DNA from: Aculops lycopersici | Lineage: Eukaryota > Arthropoda > Arachnida > Trombidiformes > Eriophyidae | Direction: 5' to 3' | Length of the DNA: 64,000 bases | NCBI GenBank assembly: GCA_015350385.1 | Contig: WNKI01000002.1 | Location: 3,376,721 to 3,440,720 of the forward strand | Notes under the pieces: model-generated | What the model was told of the DNA's origin: nothing | The model's input: only the letters and a program-made list of their open reading frames with translations | Database searches by the model: none | Shown here: piece by piece, positions 47,001 to 55,769 of the stretch | Layout: every line of letters starts with the position of its first letter | Numbering within the stretch: position 1 is the stretch's first letter | Program-made: the position numbers and the translations under genes

Positions 47001-48818
47001 GATAGACAATCTACAAACAATAGAGGCTCGCTAAAAACAGCAACTCTAGTTACAACTACCACCACCACCACTAGTGACTTCCAACTGCCAACCGCGGCCC
47101 GGACAGATTTAATGAAGCGCCAGCGAAATGCAGCAAACTCCATATCAAAACCGAGCGATTGCACCTGTGATAATAAATTGAGCGACTTGACTACGAAACC
47201 GTTTAGCGGTGGTGGCGGTGGTGGCGGCGGTGGCGGCGGCGGCGGCGGCGGCAGAGGTGGTGTCAAACTGTTGTCACGCTCGCACACCATATCCGCTGAT
47301 AACAAGCCGTCGGTTGGACTTCCGCATCGCTTTAAGTCTGGTGTCAGGACCAAGGCGGCAACATTGTTGACCATGTCCACGAGAAGCCAGGGCGGGGGAT
47401 CATCAATCTCGTCCTCGGCGATTATTGGTAATGGAGGCAGCGCAAGTTCATCGCTCAAAAGTGGTCTTGCCGACGCCACCACGGTTCAAGGGAACTCAAG
47501 TCAAGCTGGCGCCGACATTACAAGCGGCTCAAATGTACTTGTATCCGGCAAGCGCCAAGCTGGTTGGCGCCACAAGAGGCACTCGATGGAACAGCGCCAA
47601 AATACTTTAGGTGGCGGCGACCAAAGTGGTAGCTCATCCACCTATGAACCTCAGAGGCGCCACTTGCATGCCTCCGCTGTGCCACAAACAAACACCAAGG
47701 CCCTAATCACGACACTTATCATCTTGGGCACATACCTTTTTACCTATGTGCCAGCAATTAGCTATCAGGTGCTAACCTGCGTTGACAGTTGCAAGTTTCC
47801 ATATTATACTCTCACATATCCGCAGCGCAAAGCTTTCAACATTCTCACATACCTCTTGCTCATTGTTAAATCAATCATTGATCCCTTTATTTACTCATAC
47901 CGGATGAGTGAGATCCAAATCGCCATCAATAGGTACCTGTCAAAGAGGCGCTCCAAGAACTCCTCCATTGGGGCCTCTTTGCACACTAGCCATAGAATAA
48001 CCATTGGCGAAGGTGGATACAGGAATCAAAGTTTGTACAAACAAAACAACAACCAAAACCACAATCCAGATGCCAGCTTTGCAAACACCGCCAATTATTC
48101 AATAAAGCACAACAATGACCTTCGGCTGCAAAAGAACGGCCAACAGCAACAACAACAACATAACCATGATCATAATCAAACGCACAGTGGTCATGATGCT
48201 AAACATGACTCAAATAATAACAGCACCAAAACTAATAGCTCACAAGCAAAGGACTCATTTAAAATACTCAATATCAAGACCAATATTAATGCTACTTCTA
48301 ATAAAATCCGAAATTTGGCTGATAATCAAGGCTCAAAGTTAACATTCTCGTATAGTCATGAGAAAAAAACCCCTGAGACAAAAAGTGAAAAGATTATCGT
48401 TGTAGATCGCGAGGGTGGTGATGACAATGATGATGATAATAGAATTGAGAAGGATCATAAAGGTGGAACCAGCACTGCGACCACCAAGACCAAACCCACA
48501 ATCCATCTGAGGAGCCATGATGCGCTAAATGCACAGGTAGCGGTTGCTGATGCGCGCAAGGCTGTCAATCAATTATCATTCGAAGGCCGGCAACTGAAGA
48601 CAAGAGACCAAGAGTCTAATGATTACCTCACACCTCAGGGTACAGGTACAGGTGATATCAATAAGAGTACATGTATAATTGATTGTGTGATACGGGAACA
48701 AACTGAGGCCATTGCATCCGAGTCGAAACCTCCACTAGCACTCAATGGAAACCGGAAGAGTTCATCGAGTGAAGCCTACGAGCTTAGCAAGTTGGATACA
48801 GAGGTCTCAGCTAGTTAG
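38011..48818 (+). CDS. Orphan class A (rhodopsin-like) GPCR with very long third intracellular loop (3 exons, 1276 aa)
   Basis: Seven-transmembrane receptor; ligand unknown. Exon 1 is 38011-38453, exon 2 is 43268-43383, exon 3 is 45547-48818. All introns are GT-AG and all junctions keep phase (Arg and Gly codons restored). The N-terminus has N-glycosylation sites (NLS, NNT). TM1 holds N52, TM2 LAVTD (D80), and TM3 starts with C110. In place of DRY the protein has V136-H137-Y138, followed by the usual IVNPLHY. TM4 has the conserved W169. C193 in extracellular loop 2 can pair with C110. TM5 is about 205-228. Intracellular loop 3 then runs about 670 residues and is Ser-rich, with a run of sixteen Gly near 740. 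TM6 (ALITTLIILGTYLFTYVP) starts near 905; TM7 ends in DPFIY (near 963) in place of NPxxY. A C-terminal tail of about 300 residues is rich in Asn, Gln and Lys. The family call is firm. The receptor subgroup is not; it could belong to an insect orphan amine-like or peptide-like group. Confidence 0.9.
38454..43267 (+). other. GPCR intron 1 (4.8 kb)
   Basis: The donor is CAG|GTAAGT and the acceptor ATTCAG. No separate gene is recognised inside. Near its start lies a candidate alternative exon (38527-38629). Confidence 0.75.
38527..38629 (+). other. Candidate alternative TM4-like exon with early stop
   Basis: A pyrimidine-containing tract and CTCTCGTAG acceptor precede a frame that joins GPCR exon 1 in phase. 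It reads RLEQRAPTRAVLILLLSGLL then YLQISSPFEDCSINN before TAA. It has a hydrophobic TM4-like core but lacks the conserved Trp, and the implied intron is only 73 bp. If used, it would give a receptor truncated after TM4. It may equally be chance. Confidence 0.3.
43268..43383 (+). CDS. GPCR exon 2 (ICL2-TM4)
   Basis: A 116-bp exon encoding STIFFSRHVTREVNIISITC then WIIPLTILMVWFHTEPGS. The Cys-Trp and following Pro are typical of TM4. It is easy to miss because it is short and flanked by large introns, but both splice sites and both phases fit. Confidence 0.88.
43384..45546 (+). other. GPCR intron 2 (2.2 kb)
   Basis: The donor is CAG|GTGAGT and the acceptor GATTCAG. Nothing recognisable lies inside; short frames on both strands look like noise. 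Confidence 0.75.
47207..47256. repeat. GGT/GGC repeat coding for a poly-Gly run in the GPCR
   Basis: About sixteen consecutive Gly codons within the third intracellular loop. Coding microsatellite, probably length-variable. Confidence 0.9.
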
Positions 48819-49158
48819 ACGAAAAATGCTACCAAGACCTTGATGTCGAAATAGCTACCTAGTGAAATAACATCTTCCTCGAACGACTTGATGTGCGAAT
48901 AAGTCGCCCTACGGATCATGATAAACTGGAATCTCATCAAGAGGACCATGCTTCAATTAACCATCTAGCTTTTATCCAATTATCTAAATATATTTGCGCC
49001 CATTGGGCACACCGATGTTGTGCCCTTTGGGCGAGAAGATCCGCTCGTTAAAATACGTTATAAACACAGCAGGATTGTCAACGATGATTCTCTTGTCTTT
49101 TCGGTATTTGTTCTTATCTTGAACTATGTAATGATTTGAACTTCCTTTCTCTATCTTG
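48819..49158. other. Convergent intergenic region between the GPCR and ENPP-like genes
   Basis: Only 369 bp separate the two stop codons (tail to tail). The region contains an imperfect hairpin at 48998-49032. I see no canonical AATAAA for the GPCR on the plus strand here. Confidence 0.6.
48998..49032. repeat. 13-bp imperfect inverted repeat (GPCR 3' flank)
   Basis: GCCCATTGGGCAC and GTGCCCTTTGGGC are separated by 9 bases and pair at 11 of 13 positions. Each arm is itself a near-palindrome (GCCC-GGGC). It lies 180 bp after the GPCR stop, possibly in the 3' UTR. Confidence 0.8.
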
Positions 49159-49164
49159 TTTATT
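49159..49164 (-). other. Polyadenylation signal of the ENPP-like gene
   Basis: AATAAA on the minus strand, 24 bases past the ENPP-like stop codon. Confidence 0.7.
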
Positions 49165-49187
49165 TACTAATTAAAAAAGTTTCATAG

Positions 49188-51000
49188 TTATCCTAGTAAC
49201 AATATCTTTTCATCCTTGTTTTTTCGTTTCTTAAATTCATGTTGTTCTTCTGAAAGATAGTACCTAAGGTCAATATTGAGCCCAGGCGCTAGATCATCGA
49301 AATCCACTTGAACCTTGGTCTTGGGTTTGTTGGATCGGGCCAACAGTGTAAATAAAACTCCTGAAAGCACTAAAAACATTGCACCCAACATAGCTAGGTA
49401 TGCGACTGTGTTGGAAAGATGGTGTGGTAAATTGATCACGAGGTTAGTTTTGTCGGTTGGTGGTGCATCGAGATATTGATATCACAATCATTAAAGTTGA
49501 CAGGAATGCTAAAGCCTCATGTTGATATATTTGTAAGTTAAATATCGTCGAGCTCGCAGGGGATGAGGATACTAGGGCCAGATTATTTCCATCGACTGAG
49601 ATGAATGACCAAATGAAAGAGTTGGCAGGTGGTTGGTTATATTTTTGGATTTTAGGGGAAAGGGAGGGAAAATTAGGTGGTGAATTGGAAATTGGTTGGA
49701 TTACTAGGAATCGATTAACGAGATGTGCTAGATTGAAATATTCATTCTACTACTTACGTCTCACTGTCTCTTCTGATGAATCAAAGTGGCCAATGTCAAT
49801 AATGTCCACTATTCGAGCTAGACTCCCATTGTTAGGTAAACTCTTGGCAGGCAAGTCCAGCAAAAATACCATCAAGGGAAATAGGTCAATATTCGGAAAA
49901 GGGTCAGCGTGATAATAATCTTCTCTGAACGATGGACCATAAGCCATAAATAAGGGTCTCATATCCTTATTAGTAGGCTTCCATCCATGATTGCCCCAGA
50001 TTCCAGTTGGCTGATTGGGTTTAGGTGGTCGCTCCTTGAATAGATCATGCTTCTCATCGGCGAGGATGAAAAAGTCGCCTAATCTAGGTGAATTTGAGTA
50101 ATGATACTCCGCAGGCACATCTTCACGTTTGTAGATTCTGAAATTGTACTTCCTGGAGGCACTTGATAAACTAGCAAATATTTTACTCTTCTGGTGTCTG
50201 AACTCTTTCTTAACAAACACCACCCAATCTGGTGAGTTACCGTGTAGATCAAACTTTTTAGTATCCACAATATCCGATAGGTATATTGTACTCTTCACCT
50301 CAGACATTCCATGATCGCTCACAAAGATGATATTAGTTCTCGAAGCTAATCCAACATCACGGAGTCTCTTGACGAGATAGCCTGCGGCACTGTCAATTCG
50401 ACGAATGGCATCTAGAGTTGCCTGGCCCCAGGGTCCGTGAGTGTGAGCTGTCGAGTCCGGGTCATCGAAATACATTGCGACAAAATTTGCAGGTCTTTCT
50501 GGATCTGTCAACCAACCGATGGTTGTATCGACATTGTCTGTCCAATTCCTATCCTTATTGAAGAGTCGTAGGTGGGTTGGTAAGGTGTTTTGGTAACGGG
50601 TGCTCGTCCCAGGGTACATCATCGAGGCACTATGACGTTGATACTGACCTAATCTCACATCACCAAACAATTCGTTAGCAGTCCAAATCGGTATTGTCCT
50701 ACCCTTTGGATCCCACCAAGCAGTGGAAGTGGTATTCAATTTGAATGTATCATTGAGCCTGGGATCGAACATTTTGTTATTGACTATTTCATGTTCATCC
50801 TCATACAATCCTGTTGCGATAGAGAAATGATTCGGAAATGTCTTGGTTATATATAAACTTTCCATGTGTCCTAAAGTAGCCTGTTTCGAGAGGTCAAATA
50901 GATTTGGGGTCAAAGTTGGGCTAAGGTAATCGTAGCGGAAGCCGTCGAACGATATCAACAATAATATTGGCAGTTGCCTTGCGGCTTGCATTGCATACAT
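49188..51000 (-). CDS. ENPP4/5-like ectonucleotide pyrophosphatase/phosphodiesterase (5' end uncertain)
   Basis: Zn-dependent phosphodiesterase of the alkaline-phosphatase superfamily, expected at the cell surface. Exons: 49758-51000 (ending AGA-C before GTAAGT) and 49188-49405 (acceptor TTCCAACACAG). The joined codon is Leu and the 352-bp intron is in phase. Numbering from the ATG at 51000, the first metal Asp is D19 (LLISFDGFR), the nucleophile T54 (TKTFPNH), then D182 and H186 (PDSTAHTHGP), D229-H230 (SDHGM), and a His in GIWGNHGW. All catalytic positions are present. Several NxT/NxS sites fit an ectodomain. Exon 2 gives a C-terminal transmembrane helix (AYLAMLGAMFLVLSGVLFTL) and a Lys-rich tail, as in ENPP4/5. 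The visible N-terminus (MYAMQAARQLPILLL) lacks a clear signal peptide, which a type I enzyme needs. A further 5' exon upstream of 51000 is therefore likely and not located. Confidence 0.88.
49406..49757 (-). other. ENPP-like intron (352 bp)
   Basis: GTAAGT at the 5' end and ACACAG at the 3' end on the minus strand. An alternative acceptor at GAG|GCTTTAG would add a short tail and then a stop, so a secreted isoform is possible but unsupported. Confidence 0.6.
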
Positions 51001-52141
51001 TTTCTCTCAATTCCACTCTATTGCAACATTAATGCACTTCCTCAAATTATCCTTAATTGAGTTTTGAGGCTCTTTTGAATCGTTTTGAATTTCTAATGTT
51101 TTTTGTGCATTGAGCCTCGAGATCACAGATGATGTATTGGCTTCGACTCTTGTCCAGAGTCGGTGATGTCTTGCGATCACACTGGATGGGGGCTCCAAAT
51201 AGTGTTTCCAATAAAGATCTTGTAGATAAAATAAAATCTTGTTAAAGCCCGTTAAAAAGTCAAAATTTGGTGTAGGAAAACAACTTGAGATTACAAATGA
51301 AGTTGATTCTAATATATGATCATGATTTCTATTGTGATGATTTTTCAAGAAAACAACATCTTCTCACACTTTCAGTTCCATGTTTTTTCTTGACAATATC
51401 TTCAAGAATGGCAGCTATATGATAAAAATAAACTATCAATACTAAATTTTCTCCATTAACCTACTTGTCAAAGTTGCTCGACCAAAAATAATAGCAACAC
51501 TCTGAGTATGTTACACAGAGTACCTCGAAGGTAACCTTTATTGTTCTTGTTGCAATCGCGGACCGCGACAGGTCCAACCGCATCAAACCTTCAATTCCGC
51601 ATCTACGAGAAGTCGTGCCATTTTCTTCAGAGAAAACTTCACAACGCAACGGCGGCGTCGCCGTTCAAGTTCACTCGCCTGACAGCTCGCTCTTTCTCTA
51701 TCTGGCACAAGCCTATCCTCTCACATTCTTGTGTTGTAGCGGCTCTTAATACAAACTTTTTAGATGCAGCCACAGAGTTGTCGCCGTTGAGCCAAATCCA
51801 TCGAGCTCGCCAGCTTGCGAGCAATTAGTTGGAGCTTGAGTTTAGATCAAATCAAATGAACTGGAAAAATCTTTGGTGTGAAAATTACAATCGGAAATGT
51901 AAGTCCTAAATGCGATGCCGTCGATAGAGAGGGAGGAGATTTTGAACTTTTCATTGCGGAACTTGATCACTCACGGTACAATTGTTACAGTTCACCTGCT
52001 TTACTCTCGACGTTTTGACATATTAGTCGTTCAAAGAGCTGATCGACTCGTACAGCCACTACAGCAACTACAATTTACATTTAGTTCAATCGATTGGAGG
52101 TATTATTTGAAATTCGATTTCTGAACGAAACAGGTTCTTTT
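51001..52141. other. Region upstream of the ENPP-like gene; no gene recognised
   Basis: About 1.1 kb. A 113-codon minus-strand frame (51007-51348) ends just before the ENPP start and has fairly protein-like composition, but no family is recognisable and no signal peptide is seen. A missing ENPP first exon may lie here or further upstream. Confidence 0.4.
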
Positions 52142-52147
52142 TTTATT
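52142..52147 (-). other. Polyadenylation signal of the sarcoglycan gene
   Basis: AATAAA on the minus strand, about 30 bases after the sarcoglycan stop codon. Confidence 0.75.
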
Positions 52148-52177
52148 CAAGTCCCTCTAAGCGAGTGATCTTGTCAT

Positions 52178-52978
52178 CTACTCGCAAGATCCAGAGATAA
52201 CCATTCCATCAGTTTGGCTTATGCATAGATGAGTTTTAGAACTTTGCTCAAGTAATCTGGACACTCTATTCTGATCCTCATCGTACTTTTCATTGAAGTC
52301 CTCCATGTGCATTATGTTCAAATACAATCCTTTATTTGCTGAAATTGTTATGGATTCATCCTTGGAAATAATTGAAATATCTTTGGCAGATTCAGATCGT
52401 ATTGCTTGGCCGTGAGCTTTAAGACCTAGATTGCCACTAAGCTCGAGCTCTTCATTGGATATGATACCTAAGTTTCCGGAATACTTGACGCCTTTACTCG
52501 AGTGAGTTCCTGATTTAAATGAGTGTTTAGCGCTCATCAATTTCACGTTTTTAATGGCATTTGCCACCTCCAAGTTGACCACTTCTCTAGCCAACTGGAA
52601 CTCGTAGGGCTTATCATCACCATCGAAAGAGCTCGCATTTAGTTGTATTGTTTCAGCGTTTAGAAATAGCTGCGAGTTTTCTTGACCTGGTTTGGCAGGA
52701 CCAACTACTCTAATTGAGTCTGAAACTATCATTTTCGTCTTGAGACTTGACTGTATACCAAGCATATCAACTAGAATATTTCTATCTATCATAAGCTCCT
52801 TGTTATTAAATATACTTTCATCGTTTAAATTCTGCAATTCGTTTACCCCAATCTTTTGGTTGATCCAAATGGCTGTTATCATTGTTATTATGGATATTAT
52901 AAGTATTAGTGATAGAATCACTCGTTCGGCTAAAACCCTAATACGCCTATACGAGATCTCAATTTTGTTTTCGGACAT
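52178..52978 (-). CDS. Sarcoglycan complex subunit (beta/delta/gamma family), 266 aa, intronless
   Basis: Type II membrane glycoprotein of the dystrophin-associated complex at the muscle sarcolemma. I chose the ATG at 52978 (ATCATGT, A at -3); the open frame continues upstream only to a GTG. It has a short basic cytoplasmic N-terminus (SYRRIRVLAER), one transmembrane helix at about 20-39 (VILSLILIISIITMITAIWI), then an extracellular part of beta-rich repeats typical of the family (SGNLGIISNEELELSGNLG, KGLYLNIM). There is an N-glycosylation site (NASS). The C-terminus has only two Cys (C252, C265: LCISQTDGMVISGSCE), where vertebrate members carry four or five. The LCxxxxDG pattern resembles beta-sarcoglycan slightly more than delta/gamma. 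It is close to the usual length for delta (about 290) and shorter than beta (about 318). Family firm, subtype uncertain. Confidence 0.8.
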   Translation of the reverse strand: MSENKIEISYRRIRVLAERVILSLILIISIITMITAIWINQKIGVNELQNLNDESIFNNKELMIDRNILVDMLGIQSSLKTKMIVSDSIRVVGPAKPGQENSQLFLNAETIQLNASSFDGDDKPYEFQLAREVVNLEVANAIKNVKLMSAKHSFKSGTHSSKGVKYSGNLGIISNEELELSGNLGLKAHGQAIRSESAKDISIISKDESITISANKGLYLNIMHMEDFNEKYDEDQNRVSRLLEQSSKTHLCISQTDGMVISGSCE

Positions 52979-53183
52979 GATGCCGATGGGATCAGGAGGG
53001 TGATACAAAAAAGATGAAAATATTTTTGTCCAACGCCAATAACCTGATTCAGTTCTAGCTGTGTCCGCTTCGCGGCCCACTTACGCAACGCGTTTAGCAC
53101 GAGTTAACATAGCGACATTCCAACACGCACTAAATATGATAGTTCACGCTGAATCACATCAAAATTGCTGCCGTTACTGCTGC

Positions 53184-53189
53184 TTTATT
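53184..53189 (-). other. Polyadenylation signal of DLST
   Basis: AATAAA on the minus strand, about 13 bases after the DLST stop, implying a very short 3' UTR. Confidence 0.7.
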
Positions 53190-53201
53190 TATATAAGTGC
53201 A

Positions 53202-54440
53202 TCAATCTAACAAAATTCTTCTCGGATCTTCGATGATTTCAACAATCTTCTTAAGGAAGGTAACAGCCTCGCGGCCATCTATGATACGATGATCATAAGT
53301 CAATGCGACAACCATTACAGGTCTAATAACAACCTGCCCGTTGACTGCAACCGGCTTCTCCTTGATCGCGTGCATACCTAAAATCGCGGATTGAGGCATA
53401 TTGATGATTGGGGTACCAAAAAGAGAGCCAAAAACGCCGCCGTTTGAGATGGTGAAAGTTCCACCCTCCATGTCTGCCACTGTGAGCTCATTCTTTTTGG
53501 CCTTCTCACCTAACTGACTAATTGTTTTTTCAATGTCTGCAAATGACATGTGCTCAACATTACGTATAACGGGTACGACTAGGCCCTTAGGTGTCGCGAC
53601 GGCGACACTTATGTCAACGAAGTTCCTGTACAAGATGTTATTTTCATCAATTATAGCATTGACGATTGGCTGCTCTTGTAAAGCACAAGCACTAGCCTTC
53701 ACGAAGGCCGACATGTAGCCTAGCTTAACATTGTGTCGCTTCAAAAAGTCATCCTTGTACTTATTGCGCATCTCCATGATGTTGCTCATGTCAATCTCAT
53801 TAAAGGTTGTCAACATTGCATAAGTGTTTTGGGCATCCTTAAGACGTGAGGCAATACGTTGTCTCATTCTGTTCATTTTGACGCTAGTTGTTGTTCTTTG
53901 AAAACTATCCGCTTGACCTTGAGTAGTGGACTCGGCGAGATTTTTCTTGACTGTTTCCACTGAGATGGATGATGTCTTCTGGGCAAGAGCCGGCTTTGGG
54001 GTAGCCTCCTGCTGATGAGTTACATTTTGGGCTGGCTTGGCCACTTGAGGGGGTAAAGCTGTTTCTGGTGCCTTGGGTGCTGCTGTTTCAGTCGTTTCAT
54101 TAGATGCTACAGGGGCCTTAGTTGCAGCCTCAACTGCCGCATCTGTATCGATGACCATAATTTGCTGACCAGGTTTTACAGTTGAACTATCCTCGACTAA
54201 TATCTCAACAATCTTGCCAGCGAAGGGTGAGTTGATGGGCACCGATGTTTTATCGGTTTCAATTGCACCGAGTTGATCATCCTCGGCAACGACATCGCCG
54301 ATGACCTTGTCGAATTTGATATCGCCCTCGCTGAGGGATTCGGCCAGTTGCGGTACGACAACGCTCTTTTTCGCTAACCTAATATTCGTTGTAGCATAAT
54401 ACCTAATTGATGTCCTGAGGAGTCTAAAATTTGTAAACAT
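53202..54440 (-). CDS. DLST: Dihydrolipoyllysine-residue succinyltransferase, E2 of 2-oxoglutarate dehydrogenase (412 aa, intronless)
   Basis: Mitochondrial TCA-cycle enzyme: transfers succinyl from the lipoyl arm to CoA within the 2-oxoglutarate dehydrogenase complex. The ATG at 54440 has AAAATG context. The N-terminus (MFTNFRLLRTSIRYYATTNI) is basic and acid-free, as expected for a targeting peptide, but short. The lipoyl domain spans about 25-100 with K64 in ETDKTSV as the lipoylated lysine. An Ala/Pro/Thr-rich linker follows (about 100-165), with no peripheral-subunit-binding domain, as in animal DLST. The catalytic domain runs from about 185 to 412 (KMNRMRQRIASRLKDAQNT; TFTISNGGVFGSLFGTPIIN). 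The active site is DHRIIDG with H384 and D388. Length is a little below the human protein (453), mainly at the leader and linker. No intron is visible, unlike the many-exon vertebrate gene. It starts back-to-back with the NOP53-like gene. Confidence 0.95.
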   Translation of the reverse strand: MFTNFRLLRTSIRYYATTNIRLAKKSVVVPQLAESLSEGDIKFDKVIGDVVAEDDQLGAIETDKTSVPINSPFAGKIVEILVEDSSTVKPGQQIMVIDTDAAVEAATKAPVASNETTETAAPKAPETALPPQVAKPAQNVTHQQEATPKPALAQKTSSISVETVKKNLAESTTQGQADSFQRTTTSVKMNRMRQRIASRLKDAQNTYAMLTTFNEIDMSNIMEMRNKYKDDFLKRHNVKLGYMSAFVKASACALQEQPIVNAIIDENNILYRNFVDISVAVATPKGLVVPVIRNVEHMSFADIEKTISQLGEKAKKNELTVADMEGGTFTISNGGVFGSLFGTPIINMPQSAILGMHAIKEKPVAVNGQVVIRPVMVVALTYDHRIIDGREAVTFLKKIVEIIEDPRRILLD

Positions 54441-54874
54441 TTTCTCTATCTATAGATGTTAAGTATTTAATGTTAGTAATAAGTATAGCTATTAAGATAA
54501 ATAGATAGATAGAGTTAGTTCCATGGAAAAAGATGCATTTGGCAGAAGGAATCAGTTTAAAAGATCTCTCACCGTTGTCGCATTAGCTAACGAATACACA
54601 GCGAGGCGAACGGACGTTCGCTGGGCGCGCGTAATACAAAGCTCTGCGGTCCGAAAGCATGGCAACTCAAGGCAGAGGCCGCGCTGAATTGGGACCCACG
54701 GATTGTGCTGTAAAATTTGTGTTACTCTGTGTTGTTGTGTTTTTCTCCCAGACTAACAACACGCAAACCATGTGGTCGTGTTGCAACTTGCATTCTTTAC
54801 TCACTTCGCCTGACATTAGCTCTTATCAAAGGTCTTTTTCGATAATTAATATTGTTTAATCCACATACACAACA
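54441..54874. promoter_or_regulatory. Shared 434-bp divergent promoter region (DLST / NOP53-like)
   Basis: The interval between two oppositely directed start codons of housekeeping-type genes. It must hold both promoters unless a longer 5' exon exists. No clear TATA box is seen. CpG-containing words (GCGAGGCGAACGGACG, GCGCGCG) lie near 54.60-54.63 kb. Confidence 0.5.
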
Positions 54875-55726
54875 ATGAAGACTAGGAACAAGACGACACT
54901 TGAACTTTGTGATATTTGGGCCGACGAAAAGGCTACAGATAAAAGGAAATCCCATCCAAGCACAAAAAGGAGCAAAAGTCTCGCTTTGCCACATCCCGGC
55001 CAATCCTACAACCCAGACCCAAAGGACCACAAGAGATTGTTGGCAAAAATTGAAAAGCAAGAGCTCAAATTCCAGAAGAAGCAGAAAGCAATTGAGAGTG
55101 CAGTTAGAGCAAAGATAAGTAAGGATGAGGTTCGAAGAGATGAAAAGAAGGAGCTTGTATCTGGTATTGAGCATTTAATTAAGGAAGCAAATCCAAAGGC
55201 AAAAATCGAGGGCTATGAAAGTGACGCATCCTCGGCCACCGATGGAGCATTCAGCGATTATGATGACAACGACTTCAAGGCAATCGTCAAGGACAAAGTT
55301 GTTGTTGAGAAGAGAAAATCCAAACAGCAGCGACTGAAGCAAGTGCGTGACAAACTTCAGAGGAATGCTGCAAAATTGAAGAAACTAAAAAATATCAGAC
55401 TAGCCAAATTCGACGGCATTAGGAAGATAAATAAGGAGCTGGAGAAGAAAGAAAGAGAGTTAGCAGGAAAGAGAAAGACTCACAAAAAGATCAAAGACGA
55501 GAGGTTAGGCCAGAGATTTGAGCCCTCCGATCCAATTTATTGTTTATCCTCAGAGTTACCGAAAAATCTACGTGATACTAGCTGTCCCATGGACAGAATT
55601 GTTCGCGAGCAACTCGAAAGCTTCCAATCCCGTCTCCTGGTTGAGCCAACATCTTATCAAGTTCCAAAACGCAAATATAAGAGGCCAAAGTTCGAAAGAA
55701 AAGTGGCAGCCGAGCAAGAAGGTTAA
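54875..55726 (+). CDS. NOP53: NOP53/GLTSCR2-family ribosome biogenesis protein, apparently N-terminally short (283 aa)
   Basis: Nucleolar protein of 60S ribosomal subunit maturation. The open frame starts at ATG 54875, with an in-frame TAA 12 bases upstream and no AG acceptor between them, so this start is fixed. LELCDIWADE matches the family's FYDLWA block; LALPHPGQSYNPDPKDH matches the PAGxSYNPSxxDH motif. A long Lys/Arg/Glu helical region follows (about 50-215). The C-terminal block (CLSSELPKNLRDTSCPMDRI, then EQLESFQSRLLVEP, KRKYKRPKFERK) matches the conserved LSSEL-LR-DRFKSFQ-EPR-KFKRKYK tail. Human NOP53 has about 170 more residues before the first of these blocks, including the LFFVDT arch-interacting motif that binds MTR4. 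None of that is visible here or directly upstream. Single exon. Confidence 0.85.
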   Translation: MKTRNKTTLELCDIWADEKATDKRKSHPSTKRSKSLALPHPGQSYNPDPKDHKRLLAKIEKQELKFQKKQKAIESAVRAKISKDEVRRDEKKELVSGIEHLIKEANPKAKIEGYESDASSATDGAFSDYDDNDFKAIVKDKVVVEKRKSKQQRLKQVRDKLQRNAAKLKKLKNIRLAKFDGIRKINKELEKKERELAGKRKTHKKIKDERLGQRFEPSDPIYCLSSELPKNLRDTSCPMDRIVREQLESFQSRLLVEPTSYQVPKRKYKRPKFERKVAAEQEG

Positions 55727-55763
55727 GGTAACCTACTACCTTCTGTTTAACTCAAGATGTGAG

Positions 55764-55769
55764 AATAAA
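55764..55769 (+). other. Polyadenylation signal of the NOP53-like gene
   Basis: AATAAA 38 bases after the stop codon, followed by a T-rich stretch. Confidence 0.75.

Noticed and set aside
46991..47482. 163-codon minus-strand Pro-rich frame
   Set aside because: Antisense shadow of the poly-Gly-coding part of GPCR exon 3.
49406..49510. Apparent frameshift in the ENPP tail (frame ending HHQPTKLTS beside frame DAPPTDKTN)
   Set aside because: A good acceptor (TTCCAACACAG at 49406) joins the TM exon to the catalytic exon in phase, so no frameshift is needed.
52979..53080. Upstream extension of sarcoglycan to a 300-residue protein
   Set aside because: The extension begins with GTG, not ATG, and its sequence is not family-like; ATG 52978 has good context.
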